The translations under genes and the position numbers were made by a program. The notes beneath the pieces were generated by a model, which saw only the letters and a list, made by a program, of their open reading frames with translations, did no database searches and was not told the origin of the DNA. Below, in pieces: positions 41,757-53,554 of a stretch of 64,000 nt of DNA. The stretch is from Panorpa germanica. Taxonomy: Eukaryota; Arthropoda; Insecta; Mecoptera; Panorpidae. Every line of letters starts with the position of its first letter. Position 1 is the stretch's first letter. The DNA lies in NCBI GenBank assembly GCA_963678705.1, contig OY783205.1:7316001-7380000 (forward strand), written 5' to 3'.

Positions 41757-42178
41757 GACAAATGTCAAAACAAATCAGTTTGCATGCTGCAATTGTCGAG
41801 CCTTTGCTGGATGTGAATGTGACATGTCCTCATACAACATACAAGTTACGCCGCATCGTTACCACACCGACCCGTATATAACATAATTTTTTTTATAATT
41901 AATTGAATAGTATAATACATACTATATTTTTAAAATGAAACCAGGTCAAATGTCGAAACAAATCAGTTTGCATGCTGCAAATGTCGAGCCTTTGCTAGAT
42001 GTGAATCTTGTATACTTGTGCTCGTATACTGCAAACATGTCACGACGCGTCGTTACCGCACCGACCCGTGTGCGAGCTCAATGCAAAATGTATTGTGCAG
42101 CAGCCGATCGACATATTACACGCGTACCGAGCTTGGTTTTTGCTTGGTACCTACCAACCCGTGTGTAGTGGCCTATAA
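41757..42178 (+). repeat. Interspersed repeat R, copies 2 and 3 in tandem
   Basis: A diverged partial copy (41757-41876) is followed by a fuller one (41880-42178); both start from AAATGTC(A/G)AAACAAATCAG. The fuller copy extends to CTACCAACCCGTGTGTAGTG, beyond the piece at 32735-32943. Confidence 0.8.
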
Positions 42179-42209
42179 TACTCACTTTTACAATTATATA
42201 TACAGTCAC

Positions 42210-42790
42210 TGGTTAGAAACGAAGTAGTTTATAAATGTGTAATCTTAATTTACTATTGTTAGTTTAAAGATGAAGTATTGACATTATAAATGTTCTTGTT
42301 ATATTTAAGTTTCATGAATATTGTTAGTCATAAGATATTAATCACCAATACATACAAATAATGTCACGTTCGCACAAGCCGCCAAGGGCTGCTTGTCCGA
42401 GTTCACGCTAAGACGTGTCAGAACACGTCTGTACTGTGCTATCCCCACTCCAAGGGTTTAGCCAAAACGCATGTAATAATCAGATAGAATTCGTACATCC
42501 TAGGAAGCACACGTGCTTTATAATATAAATCCAATTATATTATATTTAATTCAGAAACTACAAACGCTGATATAAAATTCGTGTTTCAACTAGAATATAC
42601 GCTCTTTTGTGATCATTACTCGAATGATGTATTATAAGCTCAATATTTTAAATTAGAAAGACATATATAGACTAACGCTCATGTTTAGCGCTGCGGTGTG
42701 TAATTCAAGAAGTTGGTTTATTAATAAATGTGTTTTAAGTGAAATCAACGTTATCAAGTGTTATCATTTGCAAAGTTAGTAGCCTCTTTA
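42210..42790 (+). repeat. Truncated BEL LTR, opposite orientation
   Basis: TGGTTAGAAACGAAGTAGTT onwards matches the minus-strand sequence of the LTRs at 11522-12157 and 16040-16675, with clearly more differences. The last 50 or so bases of the LTR are missing, and no internal region adjoins. Confidence 0.9.
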
Positions 42791-42933
42791 GAAGAACTCT
42801 AAATATATAGAAAACTCTATATGCACCTTTATGTATAGTGAATATCTGTTTACTAGGAACCAGTCCAAACTAAACATTTTAAGCACAAAGAGTCTGACCT
42901 TACAACTCAGACTAGATATACTTGCTACACACC

Positions 42934-42962
42934 AGTCACAGTCACAGTCACAGTCACAGTAA
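42934..42962. repeat. (CAGTCA)n simple repeat
   Basis: About five hexamer units. Confidence 0.9.
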
Positions 42963-45270
42963 CGATTCCACAAACGACTAAAGTATAAAAAGTCAAATAC
43001 CCCTAATTATGTAAACGAAAAATATCCTTACAATAACTGACGCGTCACAAGTACGGCCGGCCGGCCGACTCATGGCATGTCATTTCAACAAGACCCGGTA
43101 ATCTTGAGCATCGTGCGATTCACGGATCAACGCCAGATTTTTCATATAGTTTACATTGAGTATCTTCTGCGTCACGCTCTAGGCGATGTATTGCATATTC
43201 CGTTATATTGAGCAGCTACGTGTGTGTGGAGAGCGCACGGGAAACATTTGTTCGAACGAAAATAAGGTTTAATTAATTCGTCAATCCTTGCAACATTCTA
43301 AATACAAAGTCAGTAAGTAATTGGAGTAATTGGATTATATGATATTTTGTGATTTTTCTTTCTTTTTCAAGTTATAAATATTAGGTAGTCCAGCGCACAA
43401 GTGCACTTAAGGGACAGCCGCCTCTGCTCACGATGTAAAAAGGAATGATTATATAAATACATACGTTGATATAAAAAACGTTTTATATTGGTGCTATTGA
43501 ATATGTTTTTATGATATCCTGATACTTTATATATATAACATCGGTTTGTTTGGCTGTTAATATTTAATTAGGTTCCTTGCTAGAATACATTGTGCAAGAC
43601 ATAATGTTCATGATCGCCTGGTCAAGTTCAACATAGCAATGAGCACTTGCCGTGCCGTAACCTTGATAATAAAAACAAACAATAATAACGGCCTTGAAAA
43701 CCGTAAGTACTATTTGTCACTAAACAACAAGAAACCAAAAGTATGTTCTCCTGATAATAAATCGTTACATAGTGGCGCAGTGGACGAAATAGAAACTTCA
43801 ATTAGTAAAAAGACGTGCTTGAATATTTATTTATAAATGTACATTACGTTCAAGAAGTAGTAATTAATCTCATATTCTTTAAAATTTATAATTCATTTTT
43901 TTTTAATATGTCGCACAAAATAGATCTGTTTTACAAATGCAGCATGTGAGTTTTGTTGATAAATTTAGCTATGACTGACATAACCTAATTGTTTTATGTC
44001 ATTATTCATATTCATTTAATTTAAAACTTTTACTTATCATTTAAAATATTATTAAAGTGCTTATAAAACCAATAAGTACACACTAGTTGATTTTTGACAC
44101 CACGAGGTTTATAAGCCAAAGAAATATGAGTCAGATAAGGATAGATATATATTTTATCTCAAGAGGACAGAATACACATCGTACGAGTCCATTTAAAAAG
44201 TAAAGTAAGTTCAATATATATTCAGTATAATCTGTAGAAGCAGGTCGAGTTTCGTATGTCGATTTCCATTACATTAAACAAGTCCATTTCTTAACTGATG
44301 AAGAACCAGCCATAGATCATTACAAACTTTTAAAAACAAATATGGTGCTCTAAACATATTGCAAAATTTTGATACGACTAATAGATGTAAATAAAAGTCT
44401 AGAAAATGGTGACTAATCTAACAAAAGATTCTAACAAAAATATTGATCTGACTAAAACCAAGTGCCATTCTGGAAATGAATATCTGCCGAATTTATTACA
44501 TATTGCAAAAATGCGAGCATGCGTAGTTAAACAATGAAAAACTTGACCAAATATAAATATGATAAACAGGGCGACGTGTGTATCTTTTTTTGTAGAGGTA
44601 TCGCAATCCGAGCAGGATTAATCATATCGGGGCATTAGGAAATTTACGTCTCGGAGTCCTTATACCGTTTTTTAACTTCCTAAAATATATTTTTTCTAAC
44701 ACAACGCATTTTTTTTTTACTATATTACGAAATTAAAAATTGTAAACAAATGAAAAAATACGTATTTTTTTAATGAAATATTTTTATAGTCTTTAACGTC
44801 TTCTTCTAACTTTTTAATATTATTCTGTAATAGTTTAAAATGCATTCTCAAATGTACTGAAATAGGACGATGTAATTTAAAAAAAGAGACAATAATATTA
44901 TCATTGAGGGATTTTGTTACCTTTTTTAATATAACTTTTACTCGAAGAACATTTAAAATTTTTTTTTTTTGGAGCGTGGGGTCCTAGCCTATGCGAGGCA
45001 CCTACCTATACCGCCTAAGGAATAACCCCGCACTGATGATAATAATAATTATATAAATCAATTATAGTAAAATTGTATAAAATGTTGGTTATGAAAGTAA
45101 TAGTCGTTTATTTGTAGGTTATGAAAGTAATAGTCGTTTACTTGTAGTAACATTGTTTACATTGTAGATATGGTTGGCAGCGACAATACGCACGCACAGC
45201 AGCACTATGTATATCACAAGTATCAGGGCGGCATGTCGAGTAATGGACAATCACAACCTAATAGGTGTAG
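42963..45270. other. Intergenic with no supported gene
   Basis: AT-rich, no recognisable coding family. A direct repeat of about 31 bp (GTTATGAAAGTAATAGTCGT) occurs twice at 45088-45147. Confidence 0.5.
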
Positions 45271-45272
45271 TT

Positions 45273-45291
45273 GGGGGGGGGGGGGGGGGGG
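45273..45291 (+). repeat. Run of 19 G
   Basis: Uninterrupted G tract in AT-rich DNA; length may be uncertain. Confidence 0.9.
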
Positions 45292-45429
45292 TTGCTCAAC
45301 TTGAACCGAATTCTCATGTTCTCCTGTAAATGAAACGGATTTACAAACCGCTCCTTGGAGAAGTAAAAATACGCACAGCACCGCAGTTTTTTAATTTTGG
45401 AATTTAGAAGTTATTGACATACTAGAGTT

Positions 45430-45700
45430 TACCCCCATCGTAAGCGACGACTGTCTTTTATGTGTGAATTGAATTTCATTTCTAATTTTTATTCCATTTC
45501 TAATTTTTATTCTATTTCTAATTTTTATTCCATTTTTAAATTGAAATATTTAACTCGTTCTATAAAAATTTTACATATAAAAACAAATAATTTTTCATAC
45601 AAACTGACTAAATAAATATATATTTTTTTAATCAAAATAAAAAATATTTTCAATTTATGCGTTATTTGACCAACTTTTTTTTTTAATTTGGAATTTTTTT
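45430..45700. repeat. GTCGC-palindrome repeat, third copy
   Basis: TTTACCCCCATCGTAAGCGACG is followed by the same AT-rich body as at 18715, with an extra tandem expansion of TTTCTAATTTTTATTCCA units (45478-45537). Confidence 0.65.
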
Positions 45701-46289
45701 TTTTCGTTTTGTAAATAAGTCACCAAGGTTAGCCTATAAACAACATTTCAACTTTCTAGCACAATTTTTACTCTCGGCAAAAAGCAATTAAATGATATGA
45801 TATGATAATGAATGAATGAAATGATCACTATCCCGATCAGAGTATTTGTTTAACAAATAAAAGCCAGTAGAAAAATACGTAAAGAGAATCTAAAATTTAA
45901 AAACAGACTACTATACTATTTCGTCTAAACATTAGGAAATATAACATCATTACTTTTATAACACGCAAAGCAGGAAAAATGGCAAAGAGTTTACATCACT
46001 TCAAACACACAACATATTATATATAATACTTTCATCTAAGGGTAAATAATAAAATAATAATGAGAACTTAAATAATAAATCTCAATTATATCTATCTACA
46101 AGCAATTAAATGTTAATCTCACCCTCCCGATCAGAATATTTGTTTAACAAATGACTGCTAAAAGAAAAATACATAAAGAGAATCTAAAATATAAGGACGG
46201 TACTATTTGGCTTAAGAATGTAGCAAAAAGTAAATAATTTCGAATAATTTAGATTATATTTTTCTTTGATTTAGAAATAGAATTTAATG
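45701..46289. other. AT-rich spacer with a local duplication
   Basis: About 60 bp near 45833-45900 (CCCGATCAGAGTATTTGTTT) recurs near 46126-46195. No gene. Confidence 0.5.
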
Positions 46290-48400
46290 TTTCAATTTAT
46301 AAATTATTGGATGATTTAACCCTTGAAAACGCGACATATAATTGGCCATGAGTAAAAACGAGTTCCCGTAATAAAACACCTACTTTATCAAAAGTTTGGC
46401 CTTGTGATTTATTTATTGTCATAGCAAATGCTAATCAAACAGGACACTCTTTTAAGTATAATTGGCAGATTTATATCAGAAGGAGCTAAAACTATTTTAG
46501 GAATAAGAGCGCGATCACCAGTGTGACTTCCAGTATTTTTTTCTGCATCTATTACAGATTCCATTACAAAGTCCGCTATTAGGATTCATATTTCTTAAAA
46601 GCATTATTATTGCACCTATTTTTAAATTTAATTTATGTGGATGCATACCTGATGGTGTCAAACTATTTAAAAAATCTACTGGGAAATGATTTTGTTCTGT
46701 ATCTGAATCAGTTGAAACAGAGTCATGACTTAGAGAGCAAAATTGTTCCCCATCCAATAAATTTAAATTTTTTTCAATAATCTGTAATGTGTCTTCATTT
46801 AAAGGACATAAAATTACGCGAGATTTTAATTCATCAAGAGTAACTAAATTAATATCGCCGTATATTTCATCGACTAACGGTTTGTCAGAAATGAATTTAT
46901 TTGAAATTTTAACCATGTTTACTACACTATCCGGACAATTATTAATTAGTCCATCTCCAAGTTGTAATAACCACGTTTTGAAATCGATTTCTTCTTACGC
47001 AACTCTCATGTTAATTGTCAGATGCTTAATTTTGAAAAGTGACCATAACCTGCTATTTTGAATACACGTTGAAACTATATCTGTAAACGTTCCGCGTTTA
47101 ACAACAGGAAGACATTGTCGAAAATCTCCTAGTAAAATGATTTTATTTCCGAATGGCTTATTATTTTTCATTAAATCGGTAAGGCACATATCTACTACAT
47201 CTAAAGCAAAGTAAAGCGCCATTGCTACCTCGTCCCATATAATTAATTTAGCTGACTTTAGTACTTTTCCATCTATGGAGTTGTGCCTTATGGATGAAGT
47301 TGAATTTCCATCTAGGGGAACTGGCAATTTAAACTGTGAATGAATCGTCCTCCCCGCTTTTAGTAAAGTCGCAGCTATACCTGTAAAAGCTACAGGTACA
47401 GCAGTTAATCCCATTCCACGTACGACGTGTAGTAAAGCAGTATAAAGAAATGTTTTCCCATTTTTTTTTTTCGTTCAAAGTATTTTATTGATAAATGAAT
47501 TTTTAGTACAATTTGTTATACATTTCTTATGTCTAATTTAAATAAACCTAATAGGAGCTATCATTATTTTGATTTGAAAGTGTCTATTTGTAAGTGGAGT
47601 CGGATGAGGAGTAATATTGATTTGTTTGTGCAAAAAAGGGGAAAAGAACTTCTTTTAAATGGTCTTAAAACTAATATATACAACTTATAGCTAACTTAAA
47701 ATTACTTATCTTATACAATGTAGTTTGGTATTGGGTATTTACCACATCACATTATATCTGGTGTGAATTTGCCTAAAGTATTAATGTTATTATTTTTATG
47801 GTTAATAATTTTACTATAGAAATTTTTTGTAAGTCTAATTACAAAATCTTTAAAGGTTCTATATCAGTTTCTTTGTGTAAGGATGTGTTCGTTGGATATT
47901 TAAAGTTTTCGTCTCGGTCCGCTTCAACCGCCAGTTTGATACATTTATTTTGCACAATTTGTAGTTTGCTGTAATTATTACTGGTAATTGTATTCCAGAC
48001 TGGTGCACCATATGTAGTAATAGGTCTTATTAGTAACTTATATAACAGTAGTTTGTTGTTCACATGAAGTTATGTTTTCCCAGAACCACCCGATCCATGA
48101 TTAAAGAAATATCTTTGCTCTTCATTATCGTTGTTTATGCAAAGCATTATTTCATCAAATACGTTTTTCTGTTCCGAATTTAATTGATTACTAAAATTAA
48201 TCCCTTGCTCAAATTCTTCTGCTTTGTTAAATGTTTCCCTCACTAAATCTAAATTTACGTTATGATATTCCAAAAATCCAAAATCCGTATAATTGAAATT
48301 ATGTAATTTTAAAATACTAATGATATCATTGATAGCTAACTCTTCCGCAGTTTCTTTGTTATAAATTAAACTATAATCCTCGCATAAAGTAACTTTATGA
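46290..48400 (-). pseudogene. Pif1-type helicase of the Helitron
   Basis: Transcription order: EQKNVFDEIMLCINNDNEEQ and a Walker A end HGSGGSGKT (48070-48273); after the LINE, GLTAVPVAFTGIAATLLKAG and the Walker B region KLIIWDEVAMA with LLGDFRQCLPVVKRG and HLTINMRVA (46995-47414); HKLNLKIGAIIMLLRNMNPNSG with LCNGI (46515-46916); then INKSQGQTF and [14 protein letters not shown]-like residues in broken frames (46310-46440). All helicase motifs can be located but stops and shifts separate them. It unwinds DNA during rolling-circle transposition in intact relatives. Confidence 0.9.
47461..48071 (-). mobile_element. 5'-truncated Jockey LINE insertion with poly(A) tail
   Basis: 611 bp. Minus strand: RT C-terminal residues LLYKLLIRPITTYGAPVWN (47839-48063), a 3' UTR, TATCAATAAAATACTTTGAA and an A-run at 47461-47471. 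Flanked by an 11-bp duplication ATGTTTTCCCA at 47450-47460 and 48072-48082, which restores the helicase sequence when one copy is removed. Confidence 0.95.
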
Positions 48401-48408
48401 TTATCCCA

Positions 48409-49202
48409 TTATAAATTAGGATCGCAGGGTTCGCAAAAAATACAAATAAAAGTAAATAGTTGTCGTAGCTGTTTGGGCATTTTACAAATCGAAGCATCAT
48501 CTAAACAACGATCCCATTGAGTAACATCACTCAATAAACCTAATTGTTTTGCTGTTTTGTGGAAAGTGGAATATTCGATTCCATTGAGAGTTCGCAAGTC
48601 TTTGAAACATGTAGCGCCGCTTACATGAAGCAACAATAACCTTAAATAAAACCTTTCACCTTCCTTAGGACTAACACTATACATTCTCGGAATTATCAAA
48701 TGACTTATGCGCTGCTTAAAGTCCATGTCTTGTTGCGATCAAATATGTAATGTTCGGGTATTTCTGTGTACAAATAAATTTTAGCCTCTACCGATGTTGA
48801 ATTTAATTTAAACCAAGCCGTTAATGTACTTTCTGAAGACTTTGCTCAAGCAGATTCCTCATTTCCTTCAGTAGATAAAATATTTTGTTGGTTTTCTAAA
48901 TGAACTGCTAACCTATATATAGTGTGTGTTTTATATTGCAGGTCTAATGCAAATATTCTCCACATGGCTTTTGGTGGGGATACATATCGCGCGTCTAAAT
49001 AAAATGAAACTTCATCCCAGTCTAATTGTGCTTGTTCTTCAGATGTTATTTTAACATTGGCACAATCATGGTCCATATATTTAAATAAATATTTTACGCT
49101 TTTAACCGAAGCGCAAATTTCAACAATAATGTGGCATCTATATTTCAAAGAAATAAATCTATTGTATGGTACTACCCATCTATTATCGACCACATCAAAC
49201 AA
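48409..49202 (-). pseudogene. Helitron Rep tyrosine region and post-Rep segment
   Basis: 48846-49202 encodes VVDNRWVVPYNRFISLKYRC and VKYLFKYMDHDCANV, with the paired tyrosines of Helitron Rep, then YLDARYVSPPKAMWRIFALD and HLENQQNILS. 48409-48726 encodes IIPRMYSVSPKEGERFYLRL and FKDLRTLNGIEYSTFH plus LGLLSDVTQWD. Same domain order as insect Helitrons; interrupted by stops at about 48740-48845. Confidence 0.88.
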
Positions 49203-49256
49203 AATGGGATGAGTTTTACTATCTGGAATTTCTTCAGATACAACTTTATCAATAAG

Positions 49257-49820
49257 TTATATATTTCGTATTTTATTTTGATTATTTAAAATGATTAGAA
49301 TGTGAATGTGAGGTAAACCGCGTTTCTGAAATTCAATAACAGACATTAGACCTGTTATTTTCCCGAAAATATGTCTTTTCAATAGATCGTCAAAGAGTTC
49401 TTTGACTTTTAATTGAAATACTCTAACAACTATATCGGGACGATTTTCGGTTCGTTGATTATTTAGTAAATTACTTTTAATTTCTGGCCTCTCGGGATTA
49501 CATGTCATTGTAATAAACAAATCCAGTGAATCATATTTATAAATAATTCCCATAGCATCAAGATAATGTTGCGACATGCTACGTGGACTTCCGACAAATG
49601 TACTTGGTAAAATAACCATTCTGCCAGGTATAATTCCTTCACTAATGGATTTATTTTTGACGTAATCGATTAAACCCTTATACATTTCTGATTTCAATTT
49701 TGTCAACAATATACTGTTGAGTAAGTTTTCCGGCACTAAGAAATGGATTAAAAGAGCCCGTACATCTAAGTTTATTAGAATAAAATTGCCGATGTGAAAT
49801 TTTTCTTGCAAATGAAACAT
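49257..49820 (-). pseudogene. Helitron_like_N / HUH segment
   Basis: 187 codons: GRMVILPSTFVGSPRSMSQH, LDLFITMTCNPERPEI, then SVIEFQKRGLPHIHILIIL with the HUH-type His-Ile-His metal-binding motif. Longest continuous Rep piece in the window. The rightward part from 49534 is shared with copy A. Confidence 0.9.
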
Positions 49821-49832
49821 TTAGTAAATGTT

Positions 49833-50264
49833 CTAATTCCTGAGCTCACCGGTTGGACATAACAACGGATAAGTCATTGGATCGCAATTTTCATTAAGAA
49901 TATTAATGTTACGTAGATTACTATCTTTTTGATAGAACCAATTGTCTCTATCAGAAGGTGGTAATCCATCCTTACTCGTAAAAGTTAATGCTACTTCATT
50001 GGTAGACGGAACGTTGTATCGTCGTGAATCTTTTGCGAGTTGCTGTACAATGTTCATCTGCACATCAAAAGGATTTCTACCTTCCAAGTTAGCTTTTACA
50101 ACCTCCTCTCTTTCTACTTGAGCCATCATTTTGTAGGCAGCAGCGTAAGGATTTATTTTTCTTAATAAAGAATCCAATTGTTCAAATAGCTGCCTCAAGC
50201 ATTTACGGTTAACATCGCCTTGCATTCTATTACATATGGCCTCATCAGGATCTAGAATATACAA
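49833..50264 (-). pseudogene. Helitron N-terminal middle block
   Basis: 143 codons beginning ILDPDEAICNRMQGDVNRKC, then INPYAAAYKMM, NVPSTNEVALTF and DPMTYPLLCPTGE. Matches 2466-2890 with a few substitutions. Confidence 0.88.
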
Positions 50265-50392
50265 TTGACCATAATATGTGCTCCAAATGAAGCAAATGCA
50301 AAGGAACTATTGCAGTTTCTGATGTTATCCATAAAATTAGCAGAAAGAGGATGCATATTAGTCATTTGTTCCATTAGTTCGTGGCGTTTGAG

Positions 50393-50586
50393 CTCTGGGA
50401 AAGGGTTTGAAGGTTTCGTAATTATAACTTTGCCTTTTGAACAACATAATGAAAATTTACCATCTGCCGGTTTTTCATTTTTAAAATGACTCTGGGAAAG
50501 GGTTTGAAGGTTTCGAAGTTGAAACTTTGCCTTTTGAACAACATAATGAAAATTTACCATCTGTCGGTTTTTCATTTTTAAAATGA
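50393..50586 (-). repeat. 97-bp tandem duplication in the Helitron finger
   Basis: CTCTGGGAAAGGGTTTGAAG begins at 50393 and again at 50490; copy A has only one unit (about 3027-3123). It duplicates the FKNEKPADGKFSLCCSKGKV finger region. Confidence 0.92.
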
Positions 50587-50593
50587 CTTGCAT

Positions 50594-51105
50594 TGCAAAA
50601 TTGACAGATGATTCAGTTTTTTTTTTAACTTTTTTTGGTTTTCGCCTGCAGTTTCTTTTTTGATATTATTTTTATTTCTCGAAATTTGCTTCTGTAAGCG
50701 TTTATCTTTGTCTTGCTTACATTGAGACTATAATATTGTTTTCCTTCGTACACCTAAGTCTTGTTTCGCTTTTTTTAAGAGCCTTTTACTTACTCTTACA
50801 TTTAATGTAGTTCTACGTTCGTGGCTTTTTTCATTTGATAATATTGACACTAACATTCACTAATTTATTTAATTCTAAATTATCACTTACTAAAATATCA
50901 CTTACTATATTATCAGATATTTCACCAACACTAATGAAACTGTCACTTAACACACTAACTTCATTTGTAACGCTTAAGTAAGAATATTGATATATTTCTG
51001 AGATGTTGATATTTCCTGTAAAGCTTCCTACAGTAATTGGATTAATTGTAAAAAGTGAAGAACCTACAGAATCCTGAAAATTGTATTTAATCAGATCGAC
51101 TCAAT
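50594..51105 (-). pseudogene. Basic linker and Ser/Asp-rich tail of the second peptidase
   Basis: Copy B equivalent of 3130-3640: a Lys/Arg-rich run (KQDKDKRLQKQISRNKNN) and the RVSKRLLKKAKQDLGVRRK block, with small deletions. Confidence 0.7.
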
Positions 51106-51108
51106 CAG

Positions 51109-52172
51109 GGGCCCTATTCCTGAATTTTGTGAGCAATGTTCGCAATCGAACAAATTCGATCGAAACGAGTGAAGTAAGATTCGATCACAATTGAAAACAC
51201 TATTCCTGAATACGATCGAAACTAACATTCTCCATTCGATTGAATATATTGTGTAGAACGTTTTGTAGACCACCAAAATGCGGGAAATTTAAATTAATTT
51301 AAATATTTTTTGTAAGTTGGATATGATTATCGGGTTAAACTATTTCTACCGTTTTTCTGAATTTTAAAAGAAGCATTTATCTTAGTATAGTACAAATTTA
51401 GTATTGAATACAGAGTTTGCATAATAATTTATATATTCTCGTATTTATTGATTTTATAGAACTTTTAATCATTTAACAATTGCATTTTAAAAATTATATG
51501 CATTAATAGATTATTTGAATACATTATATTTGTTAAATTACGATAGATTAAAAAAACAGCACTTATTTTAATAAGTATATTTAAGAATAAACACAATATA
51601 CTGTTTCTAATTTTATTAATAAATAAACAGTATATTTTATTATAAATAAGATCTATTAATTTAGTGTTTTGGCTACGTCTAGTTCCTCATTCTAATAGTT
51701 GTATTTTATTAAATGTATTTCATTTTCCATATAATTTAACTCCGTTTCTTCAAGTATAGCTAAATTATTTAAAGCCATACTTCTTAATATTATATTTTTT
51801 TTAAAATTAATATAAATAATATATTAATTTAATAAAAATATAAATATTTTTATTAAATTAATATAAAGCGCAATAAAAAGTAATAGAAAAATTTTAGGTT
51901 AACTTCACACAAATATTTATTTTTTTGACATTTCTAGAAATCTTCTAAATACTCTTTGCCTGAAACAGTGCAAACTAATAAAAATTACTAAAATTTACTG
52001 TTCGATCGTACATTCGCAAGCTAAATAGTTGACGTGCAAATGTTCACTTTTTTGCTCGATTTCTCTGCTCGTAAATTTTCGTAAAATTTCAGGAATAGCA
52101 CTTTTGAGTAAATCGAGTGATTTTTACGGAAAGAAGAAGAGTTTACGATTCGATTGAACTCAGGAATAGCCC
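51109..52172. mobile_element. Terminal-inverted-repeat element (1064 bp), copy B only
   Basis: Ends GGGCCCTATTCCTGA and, reversed, GGGCTATTCCTGAG, flanked by CAG (51106-51108 and 52173-52175). The empty site is at about 3650 in copy A. Ends resemble the Harbinger at 22601-28504. No transposase was found, so it is non-autonomous. A further internal TATTCCTGAATACGATCG lies near 51210. Confidence 0.88.
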
Positions 52173-52175
52173 CAG

Positions 52176-52440
52176 TTATGTATTTATAACATAGAAGTAC
52201 CGCTTTGCCATTAGAATTCGAAATAGATTGTCCTTTAAAACCCCTAGAATGGGAATCAAAGGTCCAGAAAATGCTGTCTTGTTTGAAGAGTGAAAAAATG
52301 TTTGACTGCAAGTAGTAAAGAGTCTATTATTAAATTTTTTAAAGTATTTTTCTAAAAAATCTCCTGTTAATATATTAAGATTGCCTTCTACAGTGTTCAT
52401 AAGTTCATGACTTATGACACATGTACCATTACAAATTGTC
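52176..52440 (-). pseudogene. Second partial peptidase domain, copy B
   Basis: SIFWTFDSHSRGFKGQ (52021-52311 frame) with upstream remnants; equivalent of 3650-3900, cut by the TIR element. Confidence 0.65.
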
Positions 52441-52721
52441 TCTTAGTATTAAAATATAATCTAATAAAACTTGGGTGGTACAGTTATTTAAGGAAATTAT
52501 TGCATGAAGAATTTTTAGGAAAACTTGGAAAAAATATCAGTTGCTTGATTAAAATTTGCTTGTACTATTTTATAAGGTTCTGGCAATTTTAATTCAGTTA
52601 CACCGTTTGGATAAGATTTGGATAACTATAAGTGGAAGTTGTAACGATTTCGTCAGTGTTTACACAGTTAGTAGAATTATTTATTTCTGTTAAAATACTA
52701 TTATCTGTAGTGCTTAATATA

Positions 52722-53492
52722 CTAATAGGAGCAATAGAAACTAGCAATAGCAATTTTACAGTTACTAAAATTAAATTTAATCAAATTTATGACATCAACA
52801 AAATCATTAAAACATAAGAGAACGGATTTTCCATTTTTTTCACAAACAATTTGTCCTTTAATACCTCTTGAATGTGAATCGAATACCCAAAATAAAGTAG
52901 ATTCCTTAAAAATAACAAAAGTCTCATCATTAATTGTAAATAATCCTTTTTCTTGTTCTACGAAAAATGATTCTAGAAATGAAATTGTTAATTCTTTAAT
53001 ATCTGCCTTTGCATTTATAAAGTCGCTGCACAAGGTTTTCGATTTGTCACAACAATATACAACGTAAGTGTAATCATTTAAAGATATCTTTTGTTGTATT
53101 TCATCACATAATAAAAAATTGCGTTGATTACCTTTACAATTCTCTAAATAACACCGATCTCCTAATTTTAAAATGAAATCTAAAGTTTTTGAATGCCACG
53201 TATTTAATGCAGTGGTCTCGTTTACACATATTGCGACACATAAGCAATTGAAAGTGCATTGCTTTCCAACTGACTCATTACAAAATCTTTTGTCAAATTG
53301 ACTAAAACTGCCTCTTACAATTGATATTGGCTTGTTTAATTCATTTGAATTAGACCTTAAACTCGCAATACAAATTTTCAAATTGTCTGTTGCTCTGCTA
53401 GGAAGTTTTCCACTTTTTTTTTTATTGTTCTTAATAAATCTCAATTTGTTGCTACCTATTTGCGTCCAGCACTTGTTTTGAATTTGTCTCAT
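52722..53492 (-). pseudogene. C76-like deubiquitinase-like domain, copy B (longer frame)
   Basis: 256 codons, 37 more than copy A because a stop in A (VATN then stop) is absent here. Catalytic candidates: Gln65, Cys79 in GKQCTFNCLCVA, and Asp205-x-His207 in FWVFDSHSRG. The first residues (MRQIQNKCWTQIGSNKLRF) may derive from the adjoining BEL fragment, so the true domain start is probably near KSGKLPSRATDN. The few amino-acid differences from copy A leave these residues unchanged. Confidence 0.62.
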
Positions 53493-53554
53493 ACCCTTTT
53501 AGTACCTTTAATATCTGACAATAATGTATGTGAATTACATATTCATTTTCTTAA

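Larger units (their letters stand above)
46290..53492 (-). mobile_element. Most complete peptidase-Rep-helicase Helitron copy, decayed
   Basis: In transcription order: peptidase (53492-52722), partial second peptidase, basic linker, zinc finger, Helitron_like_N and Rep with HUH and tyrosine blocks, post-Rep region, and Pif1 helicase ending at about 46290. Interrupted by a terminal-inverted-repeat element (51109-52172) and a LINE (47461-48071). From 49534 rightwards it is duplication copy B. Element termini were not identified. Confidence 0.85.

Noticed and set aside
45273-45291. G-quadruplex regulatory element
   Set aside because: A bare homopolymer of 19 G without gene context is as likely a simple repeat or a length artefact.
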